Source: Hsuehochloa calcarea
Lineage: Eukaryota; Streptophyta; Magnoliopsida; Poales; Poaceae
Assembly: GCA_036346395.1 (NCBI GenBank)
Contig: CM070604.1
Location: forward strand, 43,613,662 to 43,677,661
DNA: 64,000 nt
Direction of reading: 5' to 3'
Within the stretch, counting starts at the first letter, position 1; the number at the start of each line of letters is the position of its first letter. The notes beneath the pieces were generated by a model. It searched no databases. It was not told the origin of the DNA and worked only from the letters and a program-made list of their open reading frames with translations. Positions 28,281 to 38,975 of this stretch are shown here, one piece after another. Made by a program: the position numbers and the translations under genes.

Positions 28281-28282
28281 TA

Positions 28283-28294
28283 TGGTATCAGATT
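28283..28294 (+). other. Primer binding site (initiator Met-tRNA type)
   Basis: TGGTATCAGATTC starts 2 bp after the left LTR. The first ten bases match the complement of the plant initiator methionine tRNA 3' end used by many plant LTR retrotransposons. The match weakens after the tenth base. Confidence 0.85.
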
Positions 28295-29629
28295 CTAGGT
28301 TTACTCGGTGAGAGCTTTTTTACCCTTAGTTTAGATTCGTTTTTCTGTCCTATAGTCCATTAAACCAAAAATTGCAACACAAAAATTCCAAACCCTAGTT
28401 TCAATCTGTTATTTCTTGCGAGTTTTGTTAGGTTTTAGTCCATTAGAATTTTTGTGTAGTGTTGATCTAAGTGTTTCCTTTGCGTACCTTGTTCCTTGTT
28501 TCCTTCTTAAAAACAAAAAAAAATCCAAAAATCAAATTCGGTCCCTGACTCAATTTTCGTTAAATCCAAGTTTAATTGGTACACTGTTTTGTAAATCGGT
28601 CGTAACTTTTGCGTCCGAACTCCTATTAAAGTGCTCTTTGATTCGTTGGAAAGCTTACAACGAGATCTCAAACTTTACTGTTTTGGTCAAATCCAAATTT
28701 GGCAGTCTTCTATGGGTGTTCGAGCCTACAAGTTTCTTAAGTATTGCAATTCTTGAGAAGCTTCACTTATATCCTTTCATTGTGTGAGACTAGCTTTTGA
28801 TATTGTATTAGGGCTGCTCATTGAACATTGTTTACACCTTGCTGAATTGTTGGGCTTATTCACTGACGGGTAGCACAACACTTTCGGCCATTGAGAAAAG
28901 AAGAAAAAAAGGCAGCCGCACAATAGCAAGAGCCACGACATTGAAAGGAAAAAAAAAAGAGTGTAAAAAAACTGAGAATAAAAAAAACATAATTTTTTAG
29001 AAAGAAAAGGGAGAAAAAAAAAGAAAAAAGCATTTCTTTTGCCGATTGCTACAGTATTATGCATTTTATTGGTTGCTACAGTACCAGCCCATCATCATTT
29101 CAGATTGTGTAGTCATTTTTTTGTTTGAGCAATCTTGTGCCATACTATTTTCAATTGCAATTAGCTAGCGTCTCTCTTAGTACTTTGTGCAAAACGAGCT
29201 AGCATGATCTCATTTTCAGATCCCTTCTTGCTAGCTCATTCCTTTGTTTGCATTGAGTCACATTTGTCTTTGCGTGTGCGTTCATCCACTTCGCTTACAC
29301 CTTTTGGATCAGCACATAGGCAAAAGAATCTAGCTTGGATCATTACTTAGCTTTACAACAACTTGAATATCAGTTTGCATAGATTATACACATACCTTAC
29401 CAAGCTCCACCTACACCCATTCGTGTACTACCTTTGCTCTTGGTTACGCTCATACATTACCAGGTTGAGGTCGTTCGCTATCACAAGTGTCGTTTTGCAG
29501 TCCTTGATTCACTTTGGAATGGTAAGCTTGTCTTGTTTTCAGGACAGTGAGTTGCGAGCATAGAGAGAGAGAGCTGTTTTGTTTTACTAACCAGGATATA
29601 ATCGCGTTTGCTATTTGTGAGTTGTTGCT
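28295..29629 (+). other. Untranslated leader of the gag-only retrotransposon
   Basis: About 1.3 kb without a coherent frame lies between the PBS and the gag start. It includes an A-rich plus-strand stretch (about 28900-29030). Long leaders of this kind are normal in large plant gypsy elements and can hold packaging or translation signals. No gene is supported here. Confidence 0.6.
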
Positions 29630-31069
29630 ATGTCAGGTCATCAGGAGGATCTATCGGTTACATGGATGGAGTATACTCGCTTGTGCAGGATGCTACAAAA
29701 GCAACTTCTTGATCGTGATAATGGTGTGCGCAATGAGCTTGGGGCTGTTCGGTATAAATTGAACAACCTCGGGGAGGAGGTTACGCAGCTACATACGAAC
29801 ATCAACAACTTGTTGGAGCTGCGGGCCATGTTCAATCACCCCAACGTGCATCGTAAAGATTTTGTCACTAAGCCCAAATTTTCTATCCCTATATTTTCAG
29901 GTAGTGCAGATGTGGAAGAATACCTTAATTGGGAGCTTGAAATTGATACACTATTTCGGATGCACAACTATTCCAATGAGAGGAAGCTCTTACTTGCGTC
30001 CAATGGTTTGGTTGATTATGCCACACATTAGTGAGAGCGATTTGTTCGTAAGCGTATGGAGCGCCATGAATTGCCAATTATCACCTGGGAGCAGATGAAA
30101 CAGCATTTGCGTGCACGTTTTGTACCTTACCACTACAAGCGTTCTCTAGTGGAAAAGTTGACAGGGCTGCGACAAGGTTTGAAGTCCACTTGTGTGACAC
30201 AAGAGAAGGAAACCGAGCATGGGATTTTCCCTTCGGTCCTGGCTTCATGTAGTATTGCTCCATTGCTTCATGAAGAGATTGTGGTTACTTGTGATTGCTC
30301 CGTTGCTGACCCACAATCTTTGGTGGATGCGATGTATCCAAACCCATGTGAGAATGAGAGCCACATAGCCAAAGCCAAATTGGGTGAGAATGATAAAGAG
30401 AGTGAGCTGTGTGATTCCACCATATGTGAGGTTGAGAGCATCTCCATTGAGTGTGAGAGAGATACACCAACAGAAAAGAGGGAAGTAGATGATAGCCAAA
30501 GTGACGTTACTGCTGAAATTAACGATTTCTTCGCTACTTCTAGTGTTGTTTCTCATATTGTGCAGGTTGATATTAAAGAAGATGAGTTGACTGTTCAACA
30601 ACTAGCACCGTTGGAAGTAAAAGACGCGAAGATAACCATAATTGTGGATGGAATGCTTGCTGCCCAGTGGTTTCATGATGACAATTTGATACCTACAACA
30701 CCTGCAATAATAGAGGAGGACATTAAAGGTAACAATAATGGTGTTGAATTGAATATTCATCACGCCGAGGTACGTAAGAGTGAGAACTCTAGTGTTCCTT
30801 TGAATACTCTATGTTTTAAAATTTCTTCGCTCAATTTACATAATGTGCAATTGATTACTCATAAGGATGTTCCTACTAGCATATCTCTTAATGATTCTTT
30901 ATACTATATCATGTTCGATGATACTAGAGAGCTATCTAGTGTGATTGAAAACCTTGTTGATGTTTCATGTTTAAAATCACTAGTTAGTCCTTCTGCCTAC
31001 ACATATATGTTCAATTTGATTGGAGATTATGGTGTAGTTCTATGTTTATCGAATATGCATTGCTTGTGA
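29630..31069 (+). pseudogene. Retrotransposon gag-like gene with two adjacent in-frame stops
   Basis: The frame begins with ATG (MSGHQEDL) and runs 133 codons to TAG at 30029-30031, directly followed by TGA (30032-30034). It then continues in the same frame (ERFVRKRMERHELPI...) to TGA at 31067-31069. Residues about 80-180 resemble a plant Ty3-gypsy gag core: KPKFSIPIFSGSADVEEYLNWE, then the stops, then ITWEQMKQHLRARFVPYHYKR and LTGLRQGLKS. In relatives the stop site normally holds two tryptophans (WW). TGG TGG could become TAG TGA by two G-to-A transitions. After the core, a ~290-residue acidic tail has no zinc knuckle and no known domain. The protein, if made, would have been a structural RNA-packaging component; this copy is inactive. 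Confidence 0.8.
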
Positions 31070-31088
31070 TAATTTTGCTGATTTTAAA

Positions 31089-31639
31089 TTGCATATTTTG
31101 CGCAAACCATCTATTGAGCAATGTCATGGTCACTTTGAGATGGAGTTGAATACAAGTGCCTATTGTTTAGAACGCAACATGATACCTACTTGTTTATCCT
31201 GTACCAGTAAACAAAGTAGTGTAGTTGAAGCATGGAAGGCACTAAGAATTTTCTCCCCCAAATTTGAACAACTTGATCTAGCTCGTCCCTTTTATATTTT
31301 GTCCATGTGCTTAGAAAAGTCGAGTATGACTTTTTCTCATGAGAGGGAGAATGATGTGAATGAAGGTACTGCAATGTATATATCAAATACATCCTACGGT
31401 TGCAGTTGTGTTACTTATTTTGTGCAAAACAACACGAATGGCACAACAATTGATTCATACATATATTACGTATATACGTTGTTCTCTTTGTTTAGGACAT
31501 GTTCAGCAAATCATCATGCGCTACACGGAAGTTGTTTGGATGATAAATACATATACCATACACATACGTTGTTTTCTTTGTGTAGCACATTTTCAGGCTA
31601 TCAAAAGTCGAGGATGGCTTTTTTTGAAGAAAGGGAGGA
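31089..31639 (+). other. Unknown second frame upstream of the PPT
   Basis: A frame open from 31089 runs through the PPT and into the right LTR (to 32117). Only the part before 31640 is internal to the element. It contains HILRKPSIEQCHGHFEMELN and two similar YTLFSL segments. Those segments reflect two related ~30-bp DNA stretches around 31476 and 31566 (CGTTGTTCTCTTTGTTTAGG and CGTTGTTTTCTTTGTGTAGC). No family is recognised. It occupies the place where pol would be in an autonomous element. Confidence 0.35.
31626..31639 (+). other. Polypurine tract
   Basis: GAAGAAAGGGAGGA immediately precedes the right LTR. All bases are purines, as expected for the plus-strand primer of an LTR retrotransposon. 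Confidence 0.8.
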
Positions 31640-32747
31640 GGATGAGGATATCCCAACTACTTATGAGGCTGTTTATGAAGCAAGAGTTACACTTCTCAAA
31701 CAACAGGTGCAATTGTTTCTTAACAAGTTTCTTTGTGTTTTCCATGAGAATTGGACACTACGTAAAATTAATACTTTGTGCATTCTCAGGTTCGACAAGA
31801 TTAAAGTCTTTGGAACCGAGAGGGAGGCCGGAGCCAAAGTAATAGAGGAGCACAAGGAGGAGGGTAACCATATTTGTTGCCTAGTGATGAAGAACAAGAA
31901 GGTCAAAGCGGTTGGGAAGGAGAAAGTCAAGCAGCCCATGCGGCTGATCAAGAAGGAAAGAAGCCCGTGTGATGGGAGAGCAAAAGGGGAAGAAGCCCAA
32001 GAACTTAAAACTCAAGTTTTGGATAAGATTTTCAAGCCCAATTCAGATCTCCAACAACTCCAACCGAAATCGAATTCGGAATCAACTCAGAATCAAATTC
32101 GAATTCGGAATCAGTAGGACAGTCCGGAGTAAAACGGTTATAACTTTCACAAACGGAGTCCGATTTGGGTGTTCTTGGGCTTGTTGGAAATATAACTTCA
32201 AGCCCGATCCAATGGATCCTCTCTCACTCCGAAATTTCTCCTATGTCAAAAGATATGACCGAAACAATATGACGTTGTAAAATTAGAGTTTCCTTTTTTT
32301 TTAGATTGAGTCGGAATTGGAGTAGGAGTTCTAATTCCAAATTAGAGCAGGAGTAGGGCCTCTTCGCCAGCCATGAGGAGGAGGAGGACACTATATATTA
32401 AGGGTTAGACCCTTATTGTAACTTCAGACCAGTTTATGCATAAGAATAGAAACATAGCTATTGTTTTTTCTTTCAAAACCAGAGTTCATGTGAGGACTTT
32501 GAGAGAGGATTAGGCGATCCATTGATTCGTTCTGCAATTCAAGGTCAAGCCGCCGTTCCATTGGGAATTGGGGACTTAGCGATCGTCGTTCGTGGTCTCG
32601 CGACGATCAACTATCCGGTGTGTTTTGGGCATATTTCAAAGAGTTGAGGGTTCGTGCATTGGCGCGAGTGTTCAGCTAGTGACATCGTCTACTTCGCATC
32701 AGTTATCCACGGTTCCTTACTGAGAAGATCGGGCATCCCCGGTATCA
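31640..32747 (+). repeat. Right (3') LTR of the gag-only retrotransposon
   Basis: This 1,108-bp repeat aligns along its whole length with 27171-28280. Its first base is G instead of T (GGATGAGGATATC), a point mutation in the terminal dinucleotide. It ends GGTATCA at 32747, followed by the GTACT target duplication. Confidence 0.92.
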
Positions 32748-32752
32748 GTACT

Positions 32753-35340
32753 GCTGTTGGTGCAACTTAGGTCTGTATGGCCAAATACTGTTTATGAGCC
32801 GGATCAGCACGACACGAAGCCTCGTTATGTGCTTGGGCTGACCCCCTGGTACGATGGGTAGGCCCGACATGACACAAATAGTGTTGGGCTGTGTTAGGTA
32901 TGGCACAAGCCCAACATGGTCCACGTAGCCCGCTTGCGAAGAGGTCGAGGAAGATAGGCCGCCAGGTGGCCCAGGCCACAGGGAGCATCGAGAGGGAGGG
33001 AGTAGGAGCGGTGGTTAGACGACAGCGAGGGAGGGAGGAGGAGCAACAAGTCGACGAGGGGGGGGGGAGGGAGCTGCTGCTGCCTGAAAAAAATCAGAGT
33101 TGTTACCGGAAGGGCAAGACGGAGTTCTATCATTATGCTCTACGGAAGCGTCTTCATCGACGATAACCGGAACAAAGAGGTCGAAGCCGTCTACATCGGG
33201 AGTGTGGAAGAATTTTGAAAGGACAACCAAGCTAGATGCATAGGGAAATCAGGCACCATATGCTATTTGTAAAATTTGTTGCATTGATTTGTCCGCAAGG
33301 TCTATAGGTGGAACAGTGCACTTGCTTAGACATACTACAAGATGTAAAGCTAAGTAAGGATTGGTAATGAGGCAGGCACAGCTACAGTACAACTCCGATG
33401 GTATGGTACGTAGTTGGGACTACAATCCTGAGATAGCCCTTCAATCTCTTTGTCGTTTAATTGCTTCTAAGGATTTACCATAGACTCTAGGGAGTTTACT
33501 GTTTTTCAAACTTACATTAGGAATGCGCATAATCTTAGATTTTCTGTCATTTCTAGACAGAAAACAACTAGAGATCTAGTAAAATACTACAATTAACATC
33601 GTAATAAAAATAAAAGAACTATTTAGTATGTGCACATTTTTAGTGGCTTTGGCCTCGGACATATGGAGTGGTCGGGGTAAAAATGATTATCTTAGTGTAG
33701 TTGCTCATTATGTTAATGACGATTGGGTAATGGAGAAAAGAATTATAGGTTAGAAATTAATTGATGTATCACACACGGATGAGAATATTGTGGACTGAAT
33801 TATCAAAGTGGTGGAAGACTTTGGTTCTACAGACAAAATATTCTCAATTATTTTAGACAATGCTGCTTCGAACTCTAGGGCTATTAATATTCTTACTCCA
33901 ATGTTGAGTACATACGCTGATTCCTTCTTGTTACATCAGCGATGCGCTTATCATATTATTAACCTTATAGTAAAATGTGGTTTGAAGAGATTGAATCCGT
34001 ATATTGAAGATTTTTGCGACGCAGTTTCTTTTTTGAATAATTCTAACGTAATAATAGCAACATATAATAACTTCTGCAGGACAATGGGTATACGTCTAAG
34101 AAAGTTCGGTTTAAACATGCTGGTAAGATGGAATTTTACTTATCCGATGCTTAAGAATCTTTTACTATATAAGAGCATTTTTTTCTGTTTTTATTCAAAC
34201 TCACTATCAGAGCACTGATGGTATGATACTACTGACTGAGCAACATTGGTTCGTTGTTGAGAAGATACTATAGTTTTTATAAAAAAATTTATAAGGCCAC
34301 GGTTGCTTTGTCCACTGTCTACTATCTAACATATCCTATTATTGTGTATAGTATTTTACAGATGACTACTCAATTGAAACTGTATAAAAATGACTCAGTT
34401 TTATGAGACATTATTGTTGCTATGAAAAGTAAATACCTTAAATATTAGAGAGAAATTCCTTTTCTATATGCATTTGTATTTATTTTAGATAATATAGGTA
34501 AAATTAATGTATTTGCTGATGTTTTTGATCTTCTTAGTGATGTTATAGAGCTAGATTATTCGAACTATTTTACATAAGTTTGTTCTCGGTTACACGAGGC
34601 TTACCAAATGTATGAAAATAAGTTTCAAGTAGTCCGTCTACAACGACCTCCAATAGCTCCCCATCTCAAGTAGCAAGACAAATATATGTGGCAAGATCTT
34701 CGGTTGCTCTTCCTCTAGACAGCGATACGGTGGGTTTCAACTCAGAAAACTTTAAAATTTTGCGTCGGTGGCATGAGCATAAGTTAGCATATCTCGTACT
34801 ATCCATACTTGCACATGATGTGTTAACTATTCTTATCTCGACGGTTTCTCCCGAGCCTGCTTCTAGTCTTTTTAGAAGAATATTGGAGGAGAGAAGAACA
34901 CGTTTCACAAGTGAGATGATGGTGATACTTCTAACTGTAAAGGACTGAGAACAATCTTATCCATGAACACACCACTCTGTGAAAAATCCAGAGTTGTTAG
35001 AGGTGTTCGAAAATTTGTACTTAGACAACGACACGTAGAACAACGATATATGTAGAGATATATGTTGTACTTTTTTCTTTGCTAAAATTTTCTCATGTTG
35101 AGTTTTTACTTGATAAAGGTTTTAACGAGTCATCTATTTAAATATTAATAAAACTCTTTATTATATTTTTAGCATTGTTGTCTTATTTTTTATAATTTTT
35201 ATATCTATTTATGAATTATATATATATATATTCAATTTTTAGGATTATTTGTTTGATTTTTTTTTTAATTTTAAGTGAACCGCATCAGGCTAAATGGATT
35301 TGGGCCGGCCTCGTCCAGCCCGACAGACCAACTAATCATG
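32753..35340 (+). mobile_element. Decayed autonomous hAT transposon
   Basis: The region contains hAT transposase remnants (33180-34948). On both sides lie stretches rich in GGGCTG, GGCCCGACA and GGGCCGGCC-type motifs (32800-32990 and 35280-35345), which resemble subterminal regions of grass hAT elements. Exact TIRs and target duplications could not be identified, so the boundaries are approximate. The gag-only retrotransposon inserted just to its left. The element lies immediately upstream of the mTERF gene. Confidence 0.6.
33180..34948 (+). pseudogene. hAT-family transposase pseudogene (BED finger, core, dimerisation domain)
   Basis: Fragments in shifting frames line up in the order of a RICESLEEPER-type hAT transposase. 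At 33190-33357 is a BED zinc finger: SGVWKNFER, then CKIC...HLLRHTTRC, giving C-x2-C and H-x3-C ligands. At 33808-34180 is the catalytic core: IFSIILDNAASNSRAINIL, LHQRCAYHIINLIVKCGLK and RWNFTYPMLKNLLLYK. At 34235-34570 is the region after the core (EQHWFVVEKI...ATVALSTVYYLTYPII...KYLKY). At 34735-34948 is the C-terminal dimerisation domain: HKLAYLVLSILAHDVLTI...STVSPEPASSLFRRILEERR. Several in-frame stops and frameshifts make it non-functional. In life such a protein binds TIRs and cuts and pastes DNA in the nucleus. Confidence 0.85.
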
Positions 35341-35372
35341 TTTGAACCGACCCATCTATTTGTTAGATCAAG
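35000..35372. other. AT-rich then GC-rich gap upstream of mTERF gene 1
   Basis: After the transposase end the sequence is very AT-rich (35050-35270, including a TA microsatellite around 35217-35231). It then switches to the hAT-like subterminal stretch. No gene is seen. Any mTERF promoter would have to lie in 35340-35538, where no convincing TATA box is present, as is common for housekeeping organelle-protein genes. Confidence 0.5.
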
Positions 35373-35538
35373 ATGAACCATACCGAGAAGAGCTGGATCC
35401 CATCGTACCCTGCTGCGCCGGACCAGGCCGAGCATCAGGCCACTTACTGCTTTGTGAAAGGACGTTGTCAGAGCCCTATACCCAATTTTACTAGCCGCCG
35501 TTTACCCTTGCGCCGCCCGCCGCCGCCGCAGCGACGCC

Positions 35539-36702
35539 ATGATGCACCACCACCTCCCAAGGCGCGTCCTCTCTCTCATCCGCTCCCCATCCCGTCTCCC
35601 CGCCTCCCGCCTCCCTCCCCTCGTCTTCTCCCTCCACCGCCTCCTCTCCGCCGCCGCATCCATTCCCTCCAAACCCTTCTCCGTCGAGGACTACCTCGTC
35701 GCCAACTGCAGCCTCACCCGAGCACAGGCTCTCAGGGCATCCAGTAAGCTCTCCCACCTCAAGTCCCCCTCCAAGCCTGACGCCGTCCTCGCCTTCCTCT
35801 CCGGCCTTGGCGTCCCCCGCCCGGACATCGCCGCCGCCGTCGTCGCTGACCCGCGCATCCTATTCTCCAGCGTGGGGAGAACCCTTGCTCCCCGCTTCAC
35901 CGAACTTAGCAACCTCGGCCTCTCGCCGCCGCAGATCGCGTGCGTGCTCTCGATCCGCCGCACGAGCTCCCTCCGCGGCAACCTCCTCTTCTGGCTCGCG
36001 GTCTTCGGCTCCTACGACAAGCTGCTCCCGCTCGCCAAGTTAAACTCCAATCTCCTCAGCATCAACCTCGAGAAGGTTGCCAAGCCCAACCTGACCTTTC
36101 TCCGGCAATGCGGGATAAGTGCTTGTGATATTGCAAGAATAAACTTGTACTCCTGCCGGCTGTTCACCGTGAACCCTAAGTTTCTCCAGGACGCCGTGAC
36201 ACGAGTGGAGGAGTTAGGCGTGGAGCGAGGCTCACCGATGTTCCGCCGTGCGCTCGCTGTAGTCGCTTTCATGAGCAGGGAGAATGTCGCCAGGAAAATA
36301 CGGCTGTTAGAGAAGTTTGGGTTTTCACAGGACGATGTGTTGGTAACTGTGAGGAAGGCGCCGCATGTCCTAGGTTTATCTGACAGAAAGATTAGGCGAG
36401 CTGTAGAGTTCTTGATGAGGGATGTTGGTCTGAAGGCAACGTACATTGCGCAAAGGCCAGTGCTGATCATGTATAGCCTTGAGCGGCGGTTGTTGCTCCG
36501 GCATTGCTTGCTCAAGGTTCTCAGGGCGAAGGGATTGCTGAATGTTGAGTTGGACTACTATGCCACAGCCTCGCTGGCAGAGAAGAAGTTTGTACAAAAG
36601 TTTGTGGATCCTTACAAGGATCACATCTCAGGTCTCGCTGATGATTATACCTCCAGACGTTCTGGGAATGCACCGAATAGAGTTGCTTGCTGTGGAGACT
36701 GA
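35539..36702 (+). CDS. Plant mTERF family protein, mitochondrial or plastid (gene 1)
   Basis: A single uninterrupted 387-codon frame starts at ATGATG and ends at TGA. mTERF proteins are imported into mitochondria or plastids and bind nucleic acid through stacked ~30-residue helical repeats; plant members act in organellar transcription, RNA splicing and translation. Residues 1-40 are rich in Arg, Ser and Leu and lack acidic residues, as in a transit peptide. Residues about 45-355 carry the repeats, with typical pieces KLSHLKSPSKPDAVLAFL, LGLSPPQIACVL, EKVAKPNLTFLRQCGIS, FSQDDVLVTVRKAPHVLGLS and AQRPVLIMYSLERRLL. The tail has the usual EKKFVQKFVDPYK. Absence of introns and high GC at the 5' end are typical of the large grass mTERF subfamily. 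The second ATG (residue 2) is an equally possible start. It is a paralog of the gene at 61520-62569. Confidence 0.92.
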   Translation: MMHHHLPRRVLSLIRSPSRLPASRLPPLVFSLHRLLSAAASIPSKPFSVEDYLVANCSLTRAQALRASSKLSHLKSPSKPDAVLAFLSGLGVPRPDIAAAVVADPRILFSSVGRTLAPRFTELSNLGLSPPQIACVLSIRRTSSLRGNLLFWLAVFGSYDKLLPLAKLNSNLLSINLEKVAKPNLTFLRQCGISACDIARINLYSCRLFTVNPKFLQDAVTRVEELGVERGSPMFRRALAVVAFMSRENVARKIRLLEKFGFSQDDVLVTVRKAPHVLGLSDRKIRRAVEFLMRDVGLKATYIAQRPVLIMYSLERRLLLRHCLLKVLRAKGLLNVELDYYATASLAEKKFVQKFVDPYKDHISGLADDYTSRRSGNAPNRVACCGD

Positions 36703-38000
36703 AATTGATGATGGTAAAGCTTGTTCTGGGAAAGTACAAGTAGATTGTTGCACAGGATGGGAAAAAAAACATTGAGGTTGGTCATTCCCTTAAATCTTAA
36801 TTCATTATGACAATGTTTACAGATTTGCAATCTGTGAACATGATTAATTGATAATGCCTAGCAGAACTCACCAATTGGTTCCTGATACAACTCTAGCTAC
36901 ATGCATTGTAATCAAATTATATGCTCTTATTTGGTCCATTATGAAAGTTGAAACAAATGAATGAGTGCAAGTTAACAGCTTGCTTTCAGTACATGTTCAT
37001 TCTGTTTTCAGTTTGCATAAGCTTTCTTTTTTATGTCACCAAGTTGGTATATGTCACCGCCTCAAAGGCTCAAATGGCAAGCAATGTGCAATTGGGCATG
37101 CCTTAGGATCAGGGGAGATTCGTGTGTCAGACCAAGAAAAGAAGAATATTGAGTGATGACATGGTTTTGGAGATATTTTTATAGATTAAGGTAGGAAAAG
37201 GGCCTACCTTTTGTATATAGCCTTACATATAAGTTAAAAAAATATACATCGGTGAGTTGTACAGAGTATCACACTCTCATACTCCGATTATATTATTGTA
37301 TGGTTGGTTTTCTGTAGTATTGCTGCCCATCACAAGATCCATTGCTTGAAGGATTCTCATGGTGATGTGTTTAAGCGATTTTTCCACATCTGAGCATTTC
37401 TTGTAGGTTTTTTATGATATGCAAAAGCCATGGGTGGGTACATCGGAAGGCTAAGATTATTCCTATTGAGCGATAGCTCCGAACAGATTGCTGTGAACAA
37501 TGCATTACAGATCATTGGATTGGTTTGACGCCGTAACATTGGCTGTATTTTGCAACAGGTCTAATGGTGTCTGAATTTATAACTGACCTGTTTTGCTAGT
37601 TCTGTGGTTCACAAACTGCCATAACATGCATAGCCGTTTGTGATTGTTGGCATAAGGTGCATAATTCTTTCTCTGCTTGTTCTTTTTCCTTGCAGGTTGT
37701 CCATTTGTTTCATCTTCCTCTGAAAAGTGGCCATAAGAAGAATGTGCATTTGAGCCACCGGCACCTTGTTGTTCCAAACATGTTAGTAGAATTCAGCTTT
37801 CTTTCCTTGGTAGTTACAAACAAAGTCGATGTCATGTACTGTAAGCCTTGGATGTGCAATTGTTGTTGTACGTCATGTAGATCTCAGGTTTTGAGAGTTC
37901 CGAACAGCCAAGGCTTATGGCAGGAGCTGATTAGGTTAAAAAGATGCGCAATGAGGCCCTATCTTGTATCAAACTGAGAACAGACAATCCACCCTGATGA
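36703..38000 (+). other. 3' flank of mTERF gene 1, possible spliced 3' UTR
   Basis: No protein gene is recognised. The stretch is AT-rich and of host-like composition. TTTTTCCTTGCAGGTTG near 37683-37699 reads as a good splice acceptor and is followed by sequence that could be a 3' UTR exon. Several grass mTERF genes are annotated with such non-coding 3' exons, but no matching donor can be fixed from sequence alone. Confidence 0.3.
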
Positions 38001-38356
38001 ACTGAAATATTGAAACGGAGGGATATATTTTTCATTTGCTTTTAAAAAGGAATTGGGAATGGTGGAAAAAAAAATCATCTTTCAAGGAAGATCATCGGGT
38101 ATGGCTGGCCACACTATTTGATAGAAAATATAAGACACTGCAATTTGGCACGTGATGACATGACAAGCAGGGAGCGGAGGGAAGGGGGGCTTGCGGCTCG
38201 CCCCCTCCATGGTTGCCCCTCTATGGTTGCGTGATTACTAGTATTAGTCCTCAGTAATTAATCAATTGTCCCTCTAATGATTTGTTCCTAAGATATCCAA
38301 TGAAGCATGTTGTCAGTAGGCTGCTCTGTTTTATAGTGGGTGTTTTATGTATTTTT

Positions 38357-38430
38357 CAAAATTTTAACATCAAACTCAAATCACATTTGCATTTCTAGCA
38401 AATACGATTGAGTTTGATCTTAAAATTTTG
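38357..38430. repeat. Hairpin-forming inverted repeat (~34-nt arms)
   Basis: The left arm is 38357-38390, starting CAAAATTTTAACATCAAACT. The right arm is 38398-38430, ending TTTGATCTTAAAATTTTG. They pair with a few mismatches around the 7-nt loop ATTTCTA. The structure resembles a small MITE or the foldback of a microRNA-like precursor. No flanking target duplication was confirmed. Confidence 0.75.
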
Positions 38431-38713
38431 TAGGGATGTAGAACATAATTACCCTGTATCTCATAATTTTTTTAAAATGTTTGAAAACTTCTAGGTTTGA
38501 TTTTTCATAGAATATTCACATTTTCACTGGATACGTTCTCCACAAAAAAAAAATACCTGTAAAATCACTTACATTAATCTGATTAGTATGCATCATTCAT
38601 TATGAAAAAAAATTAACCTTTTAACTTGGCCCCTATATCCAATTCTTGGCTGCTACCTTGGTGACAAGTAGATCAAGTCTCGCAAAATGAATAGGGACTG
38701 GTCAGGTTTAGAC

Positions 38714-38975
38714 TGAGTTTTTGGCTCTATTGGTGCAAAAGCATCGCGTATTTGTAAGAATGGCTGACATCGCTCGGCATTTGCAAAAATGTTCACCTCC
38801 TGCACGGTGATCGTGCGGAAGACCAGAAAGGTGGCCTCCCGCGCGGCCACTGTGCATGAGGTGGCTTCCCGCACGACCACCGCGTGGGAGGTGAATATTT
38901 TTGTAATTACCGAACGATGATAGCCATTCTTGTAAATACACGGGGCTTTTACACTAATACGGCAAAAAAAAACTC
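38714..38975. mobile_element. Foldback Mutator-type MITE (262 bp)
   Basis: The element is flanked by a 9-bp direct repeat GGTTTAGAC (38705-38713 and 38976-38984). It begins TGAGTTTTTGGC and ends AAAAAACTC. Almost the whole left half is the inverted complement of the right half: ATTTGTAAGAATGGCT against AGCCATTCTTGTAAAT, and TGTTCACCTCC against GGAGGTGAATA. Long TIRs with a 9-bp duplication are the signature of Mutator-like elements. Small open frames inside are by-products. Confidence 0.85.

Larger units (their letters stand above)
27171..32747 (+). mobile_element. Complete gag-only LTR retrotransposon (5,577 bp)
   Basis: Two ~1.1-kb direct repeats (27171-28280 and 31640-32747) bound the element and end ...GTATCA. 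The flanks carry an exact 5-bp duplication GTACT (27166-27170 and 32748-32752). A PBS matching initiator Met-tRNA (TGGTATCAGA) lies 2 bp after the left LTR and a purine-rich PPT lies immediately before the right LTR. The interior encodes a broken gag and a second frame of unknown function. No protease, reverse transcriptase, RNase H or integrase is visible and there is no room for them. It is therefore non-autonomous and would need pol proteins supplied by a related gypsy element. The two LTRs look about 95% alike by eye, so insertion is not very recent. Confidence 0.92.

Noticed and set aside
35691..36515. Minus-strand frames opposite mTERF gene 1
   Set aside because: They are antisense shadows with no domain, while the plus strand gives a full mTERF protein.
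38653..38941. Two short minus-strand frames
   Set aside because: They are contained in the inverted-repeat Mutator-type MITE and are explained by its palindromic structure.
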